64,000 bases of DNA, from positions 1 to 64,000 of the forward strand of contig JALQYJ010000009.1 of the NCBI GenBank assembly GCA_023254175.1, given 5' to 3'. The notes beneath the pieces are model-generated. The model searched no databases, was not told the DNA's origin, and was given only the letters and a program-made list of their open reading frames with translations. How positions within the stretch are numbered: position 1 is the stretch's first letter; each line of letters begins with the position of its first letter. This DNA is from Runella sp. Its GTDB lineage: Bacteria; Bacteroidota; Bacteroidia; Cytophagales; Spirosomataceae. Below, one piece after another: positions 8,861 to 17,824 of the stretch. The translations under genes and the position numbers were made by a program.

Positions 8861-9873
8861 AGAAATTACTGATTTTTAGCCTTTTACTTAGAGTGCTAAA
8901 CGCAAATGCTCAAGACCTTGATTTCACAAAAATGATTCAACCCGTGCCACAAACGGCCAAGTTTGAAGACAACGGCTATATGGTTTGGTGCGGAAGCATG
9001 GTGAAAGGCGACGACGGCAAATATTATCTCTTTTACAGCCGATGGCCCCAAAGCAAAAAGCATTTGGCTTGGGTCACCGACAGCGAAGTAGCCGTGGCCG
9101 TAGCCAATGCCCCCACGGGACCATACAAATTTGCTAAGGTAGTTTTACCCAAGAGAGATAAAAAATATTGGGATGCCGACGTCACCCACAACCCCACAAT
9201 TCATAAGTTTGGAAACAAATACTACCTCTACTACATGGGGAATTACGGCAACGGCGAGTGGTGGAACCACCGCAATCATCAGCGTATTGGCGTGGCCGTA
9301 GCCGATTCCCCTTTGGGGCAATGGAAACGAAGTGAGAAACCTTTGGTAGACACCACTACCAATGCCTTCGACCATTTATTGACCAGCAACCCTTCCGTCA
9401 CCCAACGCCCTGATGGCCACTTTCTGATGGTCTATAAAGCCGTCAGCAACGGTAAAATGCCTTTTGGCGGGCGGGTGTTGCACGGCGTAGCCATTGCCAA
9501 CCATCCCGAGGGCCCTTTTGTAAAGCAACCCAAACCCGTTTTTGTCAAAGACACGGTCAAATTTGCCGCCGAAGACCCTTATATCTGGTTTCAAGAAGGA
9601 AAATATTGGGCCATTGTCAAAGACATGAAAGGCGTTTTTACCAACGCAGGCACCAGCCTCGCCCTATTTGAATCGCTCAATGGACTCGACTGGAAACCCG
9701 CCAAAAATATCCTTGTTTCGACCTTGGAAATCCCTTGGGAAAATGGAACCAAAAAAGTGGCTAAGCTTGAACGACCACAATTATATTTTGAAAATGGCAA
9801 GCCAAAAATCCTGTTTTGTGCCGTTTACGTGAGTGAAACCGTGAATTATAATGTGGCTATCCCGTTAAAGTAA
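8857..9873 (+). CDS. Secreted five-bladed beta-propeller glycosidase-like protein (second of a tandem pair)
   Basis: 338 residues with a signal peptide (about 1-18, ends NAQ). It is paralogous to the preceding protein throughout: MVWCGSMVKGDDGKYYLFYSRWP, VTHNPTIHKFGNKYYLYYMG, HQRIGVAVADSPLGQW, AAEDPYIWFQEGKYWAIVKD and LERPQLYFENGKPKILF all have counterparts there. Retention of two diverged copies suggests different linkages or substrates. It is the last plus-strand gene before the convergent lacI-type regulator, 29 bases from that gene's stop. Confidence 0.7.
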   Translation: MKKLLIFSLLLRVLNANAQDLDFTKMIQPVPQTAKFEDNGYMVWCGSMVKGDDGKYYLFYSRWPQSKKHLAWVTDSEVAVAVANAPTGPYKFAKVVLPKRDKKYWDADVTHNPTIHKFGNKYYLYYMGNYGNGEWWNHRNHQRIGVAVADSPLGQWKRSEKPLVDTTTNAFDHLLTSNPSVTQRPDGHFLMVYKAVSNGKMPFGGRVLHGVAIANHPEGPFVKQPKPVFVKDTVKFAAEDPYIWFQEGKYWAIVKDMKGVFTNAGTSLALFESLNGLDWKPAKNILVSTLEIPWENGTKKVAKLERPQLYFENGKPKILFCAVYVSETVNYNVAIPLK

Positions 9874-9902
9874 TCAATCAAAAAATCAACAGCTCTACCT
9901 CA

Positions 9903-10916
9903 TTAACTCGACCCCCGTACCAGCAACTCGGTTTTCAACACCTTGTAGATAGGCTTCCACTCGGAGGCATCTGAGTTGATTTGGTCCAACAGTAACTGCG
10001 CCGCTACTTGCCCAATTTCGTGGGTGGGTTGCGCTACGGTAGTGAGGCGGGGTTCAATAAGGGTAGAACCATAGTTGTTGCTAAAACCCACCACCGCAAT
10101 ATCCTCGGGAATTCGGACTCCTTTTGCTTTCATAAATAACATGGCTTCGAAGGCCGTGGGGTCGTTGATGGTAAAAAGCGCATCGGGTGGTTCGGGCAGG
10201 TCGAGCAAGTGCTTGATGTATATTTTTACTTTATCAAGATTAAGGTCGTAATCAAGAATCAGCTCTTGGTCAATGGGTTGATTGTATTTTCGTAACGCAT
10301 CTTTGTACCCTTCCAAACGCTTTTTACTGACGTGCAGCGACGTAGGTCCGCCCAAGTGCGCAATGCGTTTTCTGCCCGTCAGGATAAGGTGTTCAACGGC
10401 TTTGTAAGCCCCTTCGTAATCGTCCACCACTACCTTCGGAACTTGCATATCGTCACACACCCGATTGAAAAACACAATCGGGATTCCTTTTCGCTGAAAA
10501 ACCTTGAGGTGATCATAATTCCGCGTCTCCCGCGTCAAAGACACCAATACGCCATCCACCCGATTGTCGAGCATGACTTTGGCATTGGCGACTTCGGTTT
10601 CGTAGCTTTCGTTCGACTGACTAATTAGCACATTATACCCTGCTTTCGAGGCTACTTCCTGCGCGCCCATGATGATCATTGGAAAAAATGAAGTAACAAA
10701 TTCGGGTACAATAATACCAATGGTGTGGCTTTGACTCGACATGAGGTTGATAGCCAACATGTTGCGTTGATAGTCGAGTTCACTGGCCAATTTCAGCACG
10801 GCCTCTCTGGTTTTTTCGCTTACGCGTGGATGTCCCGTGAGTACTCTCGATACCGTTGATTTGGAAATATTCAACTGCCGTGCAATGTCAACGATGGTGA
10901 TTTGATGCTTCTTCAT
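9903..10916 (-). CDS. LacI-family transcriptional regulator
   Basis: 337 residues. The N-terminal helix-turn-helix at residues 6-27 (TIVDIARQLNISKSTVSRVL) and hinge region are followed by a periplasmic-binding-protein-like sensor domain (SHTIGIIVPEFVTSFFP, VDGVLVSLTRET, PDALFTINDPTAFEAMLFM, AVVGFSNN). It is divergent from susC with 336 bp between them, and that gap holds two copies of a 12-bp palindrome of the LacI-site type. It probably represses or activates the SusC/D locus and itself in response to a sugar from the target glycan. The effector is unknown; fucose or a fucosylated oligosaccharide is a guess from context. Confidence 0.9.
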   Translation of the reverse strand: MKKHQITIVDIARQLNISKSTVSRVLTGHPRVSEKTREAVLKLASELDYQRNMLAINLMSSQSHTIGIIVPEFVTSFFPMIIMGAQEVASKAGYNVLISQSNESYETEVANAKVMLDNRVDGVLVSLTRETRNYDHLKVFQRKGIPIVFFNRVCDDMQVPKVVVDDYEGAYKAVEHLILTGRKRIAHLGGPTSLHVSKKRLEGYKDALRKYNQPIDQELILDYDLNLDKVKIYIKHLLDLPEPPDALFTINDPTAFEAMLFMKAKGVRIPEDIAVVGFSNNYGSTLIEPRLTTVAQPTHEIGQVAAQLLLDQINSDASEWKPIYKVLKTELLVRGSS

Positions 10917-10972
10917 TTATTGTATTATTTCAATAAAACTCCTAAAATTAGCTTTCTATTTTTTTGGTTTTT

Positions 10973-11007
10973 GCGGGAACGTTCCCATAGAGTGGGAACG
11001 TTCCCGC
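10973..11007. promoter_or_regulatory. Double palindromic LacI-type operator
   Basis: Two perfect copies of the 12-bp palindrome GGGAACGTTCCC lie at 10975-10986 and 10994-11005, centres 19 bp apart. They are embedded in a larger perfect inverted repeat: arm GCGGGAACGTTCCCA, spacer TAGAG, then the reverse complement of the arm. The central CG inside a symmetrical site is typical of LacI-family operators. It lies 56 bp upstream of the LacI start and 245 bp upstream of the SusC start, so it could control both. Binding is inferred, not shown. Confidence 0.75.
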
Positions 11008-11252
11008 GTTTTTTTAAATACCATTACCTTACAAATATGGTACAATATCCACTTATTATTGAACAATATTTCTCTTTTAATAATTACCAACCGCTTTTGC
11101 AATCAGAATCTTACGAAATGAGTAATGACATCCTAAGATAAAGTTTTAAAAATCACCTTTTTAAACTCCTCTTTCAAAATTGCACATAACCATGTTTTTG
11201 CAATTTAATTATTTTCAAAATTTTTAACCTTTTAAACATATTCCTATAATCA
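11008..11252. other. AT-rich leader region of susC
   Basis: About 245 bp of AT-rich non-coding DNA between the operator and the SusC start. No convincing reading frame, terminator or exact TAnnTTTG element was found. It probably carries the susC promoter and a long untranslated leader. Confidence 0.4.
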
Positions 11253-14200
11253 ATGAAATTTCTACAATTTAAACTATTTCTGAGATACTCCCTGCTCTTG
11301 TTGTTGGGAACTCAATATGCCTTTGCCCAATCAGTGACGGTAAAGGGGAAAGTGAGCGCCGAAAATGGAGAGGTCTTACCAGGCGTAAGTGTTGTAGTGG
11401 TGGGGACGTCGAGCGGCACTACCACCGACAAAGACGGGAATTACAGTCTTTCCAATGTAAAGTCGGATGCCAAATTGATCTTTAGCTACATCGGTTACCT
11501 CTCCGTGACCGAAACAGTGGGAAATCGGTCAAAAATTGACGTGATTTTAAAACTTGACACCAAGTTATTGGAAGATGTCGTGGTGGTAGGGTACGGTACC
11601 GTCAAGAAAAGTGACTTGACAGGGGCAGTTTCTTCCATCAAAGCGGCAGAGTTGAAGGTCACCCCCATTGCCAACTTTGTGCAGGGCCTGCAAGCTCGTG
11701 CTTCGGGAGTGCAAGTAACCCAAAACTCAGGTGCACCTGGCGGAAGTATCAGCGTGAGAATCCGAGGAAATAACTCAATCAGTGGCAGTAGCGAACCGCT
11801 TTACGTAGTGGATGGCTTTCCAATTTCGGGAGGAGACAACCCCGTAGCGGGCGGTGGTAGTGGTTTCGGAAATGACAACGGAAACCGACTATCGGTACTT
11901 TCAACCCTGAATCCGAATGATATTGAATCTATTGAAGTACTAAAAGATGCCTCTGCTACCGCAGTGTATGGAACACGCGGCGCCAACGGCGTAGTACTTA
12001 TCACCACCAAAAGAGGAAAAGCAGGTCAAACGCGGGTGACTTACGAAGGATATTCGGGCCAACAACAAATTCGCAAAACCTTGGACTTGATGAATGCGTC
12101 GGAGTTTGCGGCCTTGGAAAATGAGCTGACGGGTCAAAACCTATTTCCCAACCCCGCACAATTGGGCGAAGGAACGGATTGGCAAAAAGAAATTTTCCAA
12201 AAAGGAGGGATGCAGAGTCACCAACTTTCGTTTTCGGGCGGGACTGAAAAATCGCTTTTCAACGTTTCGATGAATTATTTTGACCAAAACGGTATCATCA
12301 TAAACTCAAATTTTAAACGTGGTTCGATTCGGGTCAATTTGGACAACCAAGTAACCAAAAACTTCAAAATCGGGACAAGCTTAACTTACACGTATTCCGT
12401 CAATAACGGAGCGGTTTCTTCTACACTTTTGGATGGTGCAAGCGGTGGAATTGTTTTATCGGCGCTCTATGCCCCACCGACGGAGTCTCCACGCGATGCC
12501 CAAGGAAAACCCACGATGTTTAGTGGAAGATACCTTGATCTTAACAATCCGCTAGCGGTAGCGAGCGAAGTACTCAATCGCAACACCACGCGCCGATTGT
12601 TGGGCAATATTTTTGCCGATTGGACCATCACCAAAGACCTCACCTACCGTGCCTCATTTGGGGGAGATTTGATAAGCGATACCCGCGATTCTTACGTGAC
12701 TCGTTTTGTGCGGGCGGGGGCAACCGTAAATGGTACGGGTGGACGTGGAAACAACAACACCAATACCATTTTGCACGAAAGTTTGCTCAATTACCACAAG
12801 ACATTTGGCATACACGATTTTAATTTGACGGGGGTATTCTCCACCCAAAGTCAAACCCAAGTGACTGACGCGATGGCAGGACAACAGTTTCCAAACGATT
12901 TGGTATTCAACGACAACCTTGGACAAGCGTCTATTGTGACCATCGGCAGTAACAAACAACAGTGGCGTTTGGATTCTTACACGGGTCGGGTGAATTATAA
13001 CCTAAAAAGTAAATATTTGCTTACGCTCACTGCCCGCGTGGACGGTTCGAGTCGCTTTGGAGCCAACAATAAATATGGCTTTTTCCCTTCTATAGCAGGT
13101 GCTTGGCGGATTTCCGAAGAGAAATTCATGCAGAACCAGAGGATCTTCAGCGACATGAAGCTGCGCGTAAGTTACGGCGTAACGGGTAATGCCGACATTC
13201 CGTTGTACAACTCGTTGGCGCGTTTGAGTTCCGTTGGTAACTACAATTTCAACAATACACGAAGCATCGGAATCTTATCAGCCAATATTGCCAACCCTGA
13301 CCTTCGTTGGGAAAAAAGCGGACAAGCCGACATCGGGTTAGATTTTGCCCTACTCAACAACCGCCTTCAGTTTACGATTGACGCCTATCAGAAAAAAACC
13401 ACCGATTTGCTCTTGTCTCGTTCAGTAGCCTTGTCGTCGGGCTATGGTTCAGTTTTTGGCAATTTTGGCGCGGTAGAGAACAAAGGAATTGAATTTTCCG
13501 TCACAGCCAACGTGGCCAATACTTCCGATTTTAAATGGGACATCAACGGCAATATCTCAGCCAACCGTAACAAACTCACCCTGATTGATGGCACACGTAC
13601 CGAGATTATTCCAGGCGATGGCGGCGGCTCGGTGGGGCCGTTTACCAACAACAGTATTTTAAGAGTAGGCCAACCCCTCGGTTCATTTTACGGCTACATT
13701 TTCGACGGGATTTATCAAACGGGCGACAATATCCCGACGGGGAGAGTGGCAGGAAACATTCGTTACAAAGACCTCAACGGCGACGGTGCCATTTCAGCAG
13801 CCGACCAACAAATCATTGGTGACCCTAACCCAAATTATTACTTTGGAATCACCAATAACCTAAAATACAAAGGGTTTGACTTGAGCATATTTGTGCAAGG
13901 TGTGCAGGGGGGTGAGATTTTCTACGTACAACGCCTCCGAATGGAAGGCGGTGCGGCTGGGTTTAACCAATTTGCAACGATGGTAAACCGTTGGACACCC
14001 ACCAATCCAAGTAATTATTATCCAAAAGTGGCACAGGGGCAGCGTATCAACCAGTCGGACGTGATGATTGAAGACGGTTCTTTTATTCGTTTCAAAAATG
14101 CGACCCTGGGTTATACCATTCCCACGAAAGGGAAGTTATCGTGGCTCAACAACGCACGTTTGTACGTGAGCGCCAACAATTTCCTAACCTTCACTAAGTA

Positions 14201-14318
14201 TTCTGGCTACGACCCAGAGGTAAACACGGCTGGACAAAACAACCTAAACTTGGGCGTTGACAATATTGGCTACCCCATTGCCAAATCCTTGATAGCAGGT
14301 TTACAAATCACTTTTTAA
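11253..14318 (+). CDS. SusC-like TonB-linked outer-membrane transporter
   Basis: 1021 residues, typical length for SusC. Signal peptide 1-25 (YAFAQ). A carboxypeptidase-like regulatory domain follows (VTVKGKVSAENGEVLPGVSVVV, GTTTDKDGNYSL), then the SusC signature DVVVVGYGTVKKSDLTGAVS, the plug domain with IRGNNSISGSSEPLYVVDGFP, the GTRGANGVVLITTK motif, and a 22-strand-type barrel ending in an aromatic residue (LQITF). It imports oligosaccharides across the outer membrane with the SusD partner encoded 21 bases downstream. The product of the target glycan is presumably the cargo. Confidence 0.95.
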   Translation: MKFLQFKLFLRYSLLLLLGTQYAFAQSVTVKGKVSAENGEVLPGVSVVVVGTSSGTTTDKDGNYSLSNVKSDAKLIFSYIGYLSVTETVGNRSKIDVILKLDTKLLEDVVVVGYGTVKKSDLTGAVSSIKAAELKVTPIANFVQGLQARASGVQVTQNSGAPGGSISVRIRGNNSISGSSEPLYVVDGFPISGGDNPVAGGGSGFGNDNGNRLSVLSTLNPNDIESIEVLKDASATAVYGTRGANGVVLITTKRGKAGQTRVTYEGYSGQQQIRKTLDLMNASEFAALENELTGQNLFPNPAQLGEGTDWQKEIFQKGGMQSHQLSFSGGTEKSLFNVSMNYFDQNGIIINSNFKRGSIRVNLDNQVTKNFKIGTSLTYTYSVNNGAVSSTLLDGASGGIVLSALYAPPTESPRDAQGKPTMFSGRYLDLNNPLAVASEVLNRNTTRRLLGNIFADWTITKDLTYRASFGGDLISDTRDSYVTRFVRAGATVNGTGGRGNNNTNTILHESLLNYHKTFGIHDFNLTGVFSTQSQTQVTDAMAGQQFPNDLVFNDNLGQASIVTIGSNKQQWRLDSYTGRVNYNLKSKYLLTLTARVDGSSRFGANNKYGFFPSIAGAWRISEEKFMQNQRIFSDMKLRVSYGVTGNADIPLYNSLARLSSVGNYNFNNTRSIGILSANIANPDLRWEKSGQADIGLDFALLNNRLQFTIDAYQKKTTDLLLSRSVALSSGYGSVFGNFGAVENKGIEFSVTANVANTSDFKWDINGNISANRNKLTLIDGTRTEIIPGDGGGSVGPFTNNSILRVGQPLGSFYGYIFDGIYQTGDNIPTGRVAGNIRYKDLNGDGAISAADQQIIGDPNPNYYFGITNNLKYKGFDLSIFVQGVQGGEIFYVQRLRMEGGAAGFNQFATMVNRWTPTNPSNYYPKVAQGQRINQSDVMIEDGSFIRFKNATLGYTIPTKGKLSWLNNARLYVSANNFLTFTKYSGYDPEVNTAGQNNLNLGVDNIGYPIAKSLIAGLQITF

Positions 14319-14339
14319 TCACCGATTCCTTGAAGAATT

Positions 14340-15779
14340 ATGAAAAATAACCTTTTAAAATTCCTTGCGTTTGTGGTGGCAGCGGTGGCAATCAGCGCCT
14401 GCGATTTAACCGAAAAGCCCTACTCGTTTGTATCGCCTGAGCAATTTTTTACGTCGGCCTCTGATGCCGAAGCCGCTCTGACCGCAGCTTATACACCCGT
14501 AACCAACCTTTACAGCCGTGTGGGGATACAGCTACCTGACTACTCCGCTGATCAGTGTTTTCCACGGGCGGTAGTGGGTCGCGACCAACTAACGGTTTTT
14601 TCTTACGATGCCACCATGGACTTAATCGGTCAGTATTGGCAGCATTGCTATCAGGGGATTGACCGCGCTAACCAAGTGTTAGAAAATGTCCCCCGCGTGG
14701 CGATGGACGAAACCCGCAAAAAACAAATTTTGGCCGAAGCCTATTTTCTACGGGGTCTATTTTACTTTCATTTAGCCAAAACCTTTGGCGATGTACCCAT
14801 TAAGCAAGAAAGTACCAAAGATATTGCGGGTACCGAGACGCCCAAAAGTCCCGTAGCGGCTGTCTATGCGTTTTTAATCAAAGACTTGGAAACTGCTGTC
14901 AAAGATTTACCTCAAACGCCGAAGGATAGAGGTCGTGCGGCTTGGGGTGCCGCCATTGGATTATTAGCAAAAGCCCAATTGTACGCGGGCGATTATGCCA
15001 AAGCCGCCCAAAATGCGCAGACACTCATTCAATCAAACCGATACAGTTTGATGCCCAATGTATTGGATTTATACAATCCTTTGAGGGAAGATGCCGCCCG
15101 AGTAGAAATGATTTTTGCGGCAGAGTTTTCGAGCCTTTCGGGGTTGAATGGTTACGATTTGTTAGGGTTTTATGCCCCCGCTAATTCACCGCCAGTTTTT
15201 TCCAAAACTGCTTTTGGCTCGGCTTTTGGGTATCATTCTTTCTATCGTTCCTTTAGTAGTATGGACAAACGCAAAGCATTGCTCGATACGGCCTATGTCA
15301 ATGCTCAAGGTAAGCTCATTGGTCAGGCCGATGTTACCCTAAAAGACCGAATCATTGTGAAGAAATATATGGATCCTAATTCTAACGGGGCCAATGGCGA
15401 AAACAATTTTCCAATTTTACGCTTGGCCGATGTATACCTGATTGCCGCCGAGGCCGAAGCCCGAGCCAGCAGCCCTACAGCAGCCGCGTACGCCGCCATC
15501 AATACCGTACGCAAGCGGGCGGGTTTGCCTGATTTAACCCCAGGTTTAAGCAAAGAGGCATTTATTGAGGCCGTTTTGCAGGAACGTTCGTGGGAATTAT
15601 GTTACGAAGCCGACCGCTGGTATGACCTGACTCGTACGGGTAAGTTTAAAATGGTAGCCAATGTACTAAACTCCTACTATCCATCGCGCCCCGTGCAAGA
15701 TAAACATCGTTTTTTCCCGATTCCTAATATCGAAATTTTAACCAATTCTAAACTGGAACAAAACCCCGCTTGGAAGTAA
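14340..15779 (+). CDS. SusD/RagB-like surface glycan-binding lipoprotein
   Basis: 479 residues. Lipoprotein signal with lipobox ISAC (Cys21), then the SusD pattern: an N-terminal DLTEKPYSFVSPEQFFTSASDAEAALTAAY stretch, TPR-like helices (ILAEAYFLRGLFYFHLAKTFGDVP) and the C-terminal RLADVYLIAAEAEARA ... VLQERSWELCYEADRWYDLTRTG and HRFFPIPNIEI ending NPAWK. It binds the glycan at the cell surface and caps the SusC barrel. It is co-transcribed with susC. Confidence 0.95.
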   Translation: MKNNLLKFLAFVVAAVAISACDLTEKPYSFVSPEQFFTSASDAEAALTAAYTPVTNLYSRVGIQLPDYSADQCFPRAVVGRDQLTVFSYDATMDLIGQYWQHCYQGIDRANQVLENVPRVAMDETRKKQILAEAYFLRGLFYFHLAKTFGDVPIKQESTKDIAGTETPKSPVAAVYAFLIKDLETAVKDLPQTPKDRGRAAWGAAIGLLAKAQLYAGDYAKAAQNAQTLIQSNRYSLMPNVLDLYNPLREDAARVEMIFAAEFSSLSGLNGYDLLGFYAPANSPPVFSKTAFGSAFGYHSFYRSFSSMDKRKALLDTAYVNAQGKLIGQADVTLKDRIIVKKYMDPNSNGANGENNFPILRLADVYLIAAEAEARASSPTAAAYAAINTVRKRAGLPDLTPGLSKEAFIEAVLQERSWELCYEADRWYDLTRTGKFKMVANVLNSYYPSRPVQDKHRFFPIPNIEILTNSKLEQNPAWK

Positions 15780-15836
15780 GTACCTGAGCAATGTTAATTG
15801 TTTGTTGCATGTCATAGGCTTATTACATCGTTGAAA

Positions 15837-17756
15837 ATGAAAAAGAAGCGTATCCTGTATTTGTTGTACGTTATTGGCTGGTGGCTTATGAGCTACCCTC
15901 AGGTATTTGCCCAGATTTTGGTCAACCAAGCGGGGTACAATCGTGGTGAAGCGAAGCATTTTGTGTGCTTAGGAGCCAAAGATGGGGCGAAGTTTAAAAT
16001 CGTGAATACAACGTCTGGACGCGTCGAATTTCAAGGCGAAATTATCAACCAAGAAGGCTGGTTTACGCATTTCAATCCCGTGTCCAAAGACGAATTTAGG
16101 GTCGAAATAGAAGGCTACAATGCCTCCGTTCCTTTTTGGATTGCCGACCATTTATTGGAAAAAATAGCCTCAAAGTTGGGCTATCAATTCTTTATTGATG
16201 TGCGCGGCTCCGAAGACCCCATCGACGCCAATTTGCCCAAAGTATATGGCGGAGGTCCTTCGCGCGACGGGGGAGCGTATGGATTGGAAACAATTTTTGA
16301 GTGCCTCCAATACGCCTCCAATCCGTCGTTGTACGATCGTTGGAAAACCGAATTTGGGGATAAAAATACGCCCGATTTGATAGATTTGATTCTCTGGCAC
16401 GCCGAATTTGCCTACGCGCACGTTGCCTACCAAGGCCCTGTCGGCGCGCGCCACGGCTCGCTTGGGTACGAAGGACAGCCTCGGATGCAGTACGATTATT
16501 GGAACCTGCTCGATCAACTTTCGGTCGTTTGTGCCGCTTACCATGATTTTCTAAAGCCCTATTTGCCCCGCGAAAAATACCTCAAATACCGACAAGTCTG
16601 CCATGAAAAATGGATGGAATACGACCGCCATAAAGTAGTACGCTACTGGACGTACAGCAACAAATGGGTGGACGCAGGTTTTCAGGAGTTTAACGAAATG
16701 GGCAACGCTTACGGGCAGTCAGTGTTCAGCAATTTGTTTATGTATTTGTGCGAGAAAAACGAACCCGATGGTAAGCCTCAGCAGTACCTAACGTGGGCGC
16801 AAGAAAGTGCCAAAGACATTATCCGACACTGGGATTTTAACAACCCCCGCCACATGTGGTGGATTCGGAACGCCGAGCATATCACCCCGCAAGCGTTGGC
16901 CTATTTTTTACTGATAGCTCCCGAGTACGCTCCCCAAGGCACGAAGGAGAAATTGCAGGCTTGGGCTATACACATGCACCAAAAAACGAATAATTTTTGG
17001 AAATACCGCGTCCACAGCGAAACCGAATGGGCGCACCCCAAAACCAAAGAATTGGGCGGTGCCCCTGCCTTGGGTGGGTCGATGTTTGCCGTAGCGCATT
17101 TACTTAACGACCGCCGCTTGCGTGACATTGGGTGGGCACAAGTCGATTTTGTGTTTGGGGTAAATCCCGTAGGAGCGCATTTAAGCAATAAAAGTCCTGA
17201 ACGACTCGCCATCAATGGCTACTGGGAAGGTGTCGAAAAAGGCTGGCCGTCGGCTCATCCGAATGGCTACGGGATGCTGGGCAAAGTACGCGGTACGCTC
17301 GATGGCTCACCGCTTGACAAAGATTTTCAAGAATCAGCCAGTACTACTCCCACAAGCAACGACCCCAAAGACTTGATTGGCAAAGATGCCTATGCCACCG
17401 AAGGTTGGTGTGTTTCGAACCGTGGTTGGCAGGCGACGCTCACTTTTTCGACGCTGGGTAGCCACCGAGTGACCCTTTTGGATGCTTCCGAAAAAGAAAT
17501 CAAGCAAACCAAAACGGGACAAACGGTAATTATTGAGCTCAAGGCTGCCTTGAACATGGACTGGAACAAGGTAGAAAAAGGGCTTGTCACGTTGATAATA
17601 AACGGCAAAAAAAGCGATACGTTAGAGGTAATCGAAACGGGCGAAAACACGGGGGTTTTTCGGGCGACTTATGCCATTCCTACGGCCTCCCGTTCGCTAC
17701 AAGTATCGTACGGGACGATGGGGTTTGCCAAAAAAGCCGAAATAATTGTAAGATAA
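15837..17756 (+). CDS. GH9-like protein with altered catalytic motifs
   Basis: The frame opens at 15798, but the ATG at 15837 gives a proper signal peptide (ends VFAQ, residue 26), so 639 residues. It begins with an Ig-like domain of the GH9 type (ILVNQAGYN) and continues into an alpha/alpha barrel (TPDLIDLILWHAEFAYAH, FGVNPVGAH). Where GH9 enzymes have the DAG-D catalytic motif this protein has DGGAY (144-148), and no clear C-terminal NE with the proton donor is seen (SNRGW instead). A C-terminal beta domain (about 530-639) ends the protein. It may be an inactive binding protein or an enzyme with another mechanism. It follows SusD by 57 bases. Confidence 0.65.
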   Translation: MKKKRILYLLYVIGWWLMSYPQVFAQILVNQAGYNRGEAKHFVCLGAKDGAKFKIVNTTSGRVEFQGEIINQEGWFTHFNPVSKDEFRVEIEGYNASVPFWIADHLLEKIASKLGYQFFIDVRGSEDPIDANLPKVYGGGPSRDGGAYGLETIFECLQYASNPSLYDRWKTEFGDKNTPDLIDLILWHAEFAYAHVAYQGPVGARHGSLGYEGQPRMQYDYWNLLDQLSVVCAAYHDFLKPYLPREKYLKYRQVCHEKWMEYDRHKVVRYWTYSNKWVDAGFQEFNEMGNAYGQSVFSNLFMYLCEKNEPDGKPQQYLTWAQESAKDIIRHWDFNNPRHMWWIRNAEHITPQALAYFLLIAPEYAPQGTKEKLQAWAIHMHQKTNNFWKYRVHSETEWAHPKTKELGGAPALGGSMFAVAHLLNDRRLRDIGWAQVDFVFGVNPVGAHLSNKSPERLAINGYWEGVEKGWPSAHPNGYGMLGKVRGTLDGSPLDKDFQESASTTPTSNDPKDLIGKDAYATEGWCVSNRGWQATLTFSTLGSHRVTLLDASEKEIKQTKTGQTVIIELKAALNMDWNKVEKGLVTLIINGKKSDTLEVIETGENTGVFRATYAIPTASRSLQVSYGTMGFAKKAEIIVR

Positions 17757-17789
17757 CATAGCAGCCTTGAAACGGTCTGCCGCTGGGAG

Positions 17790-17819
17790 GTCAAAACATT
17801 CATAGTCAAAACATTCATA
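17790..17819. repeat. Tandem 15-bp direct repeat
   Basis: Two perfect adjacent copies of GTCAAAACATTCATA lie 6 to 35 bases upstream of the next start codon, which places the start inside reach of a slippage-prone leader. No other function is visible. Confidence 0.7.
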
Positions 17820-17824
17820 GAAAG

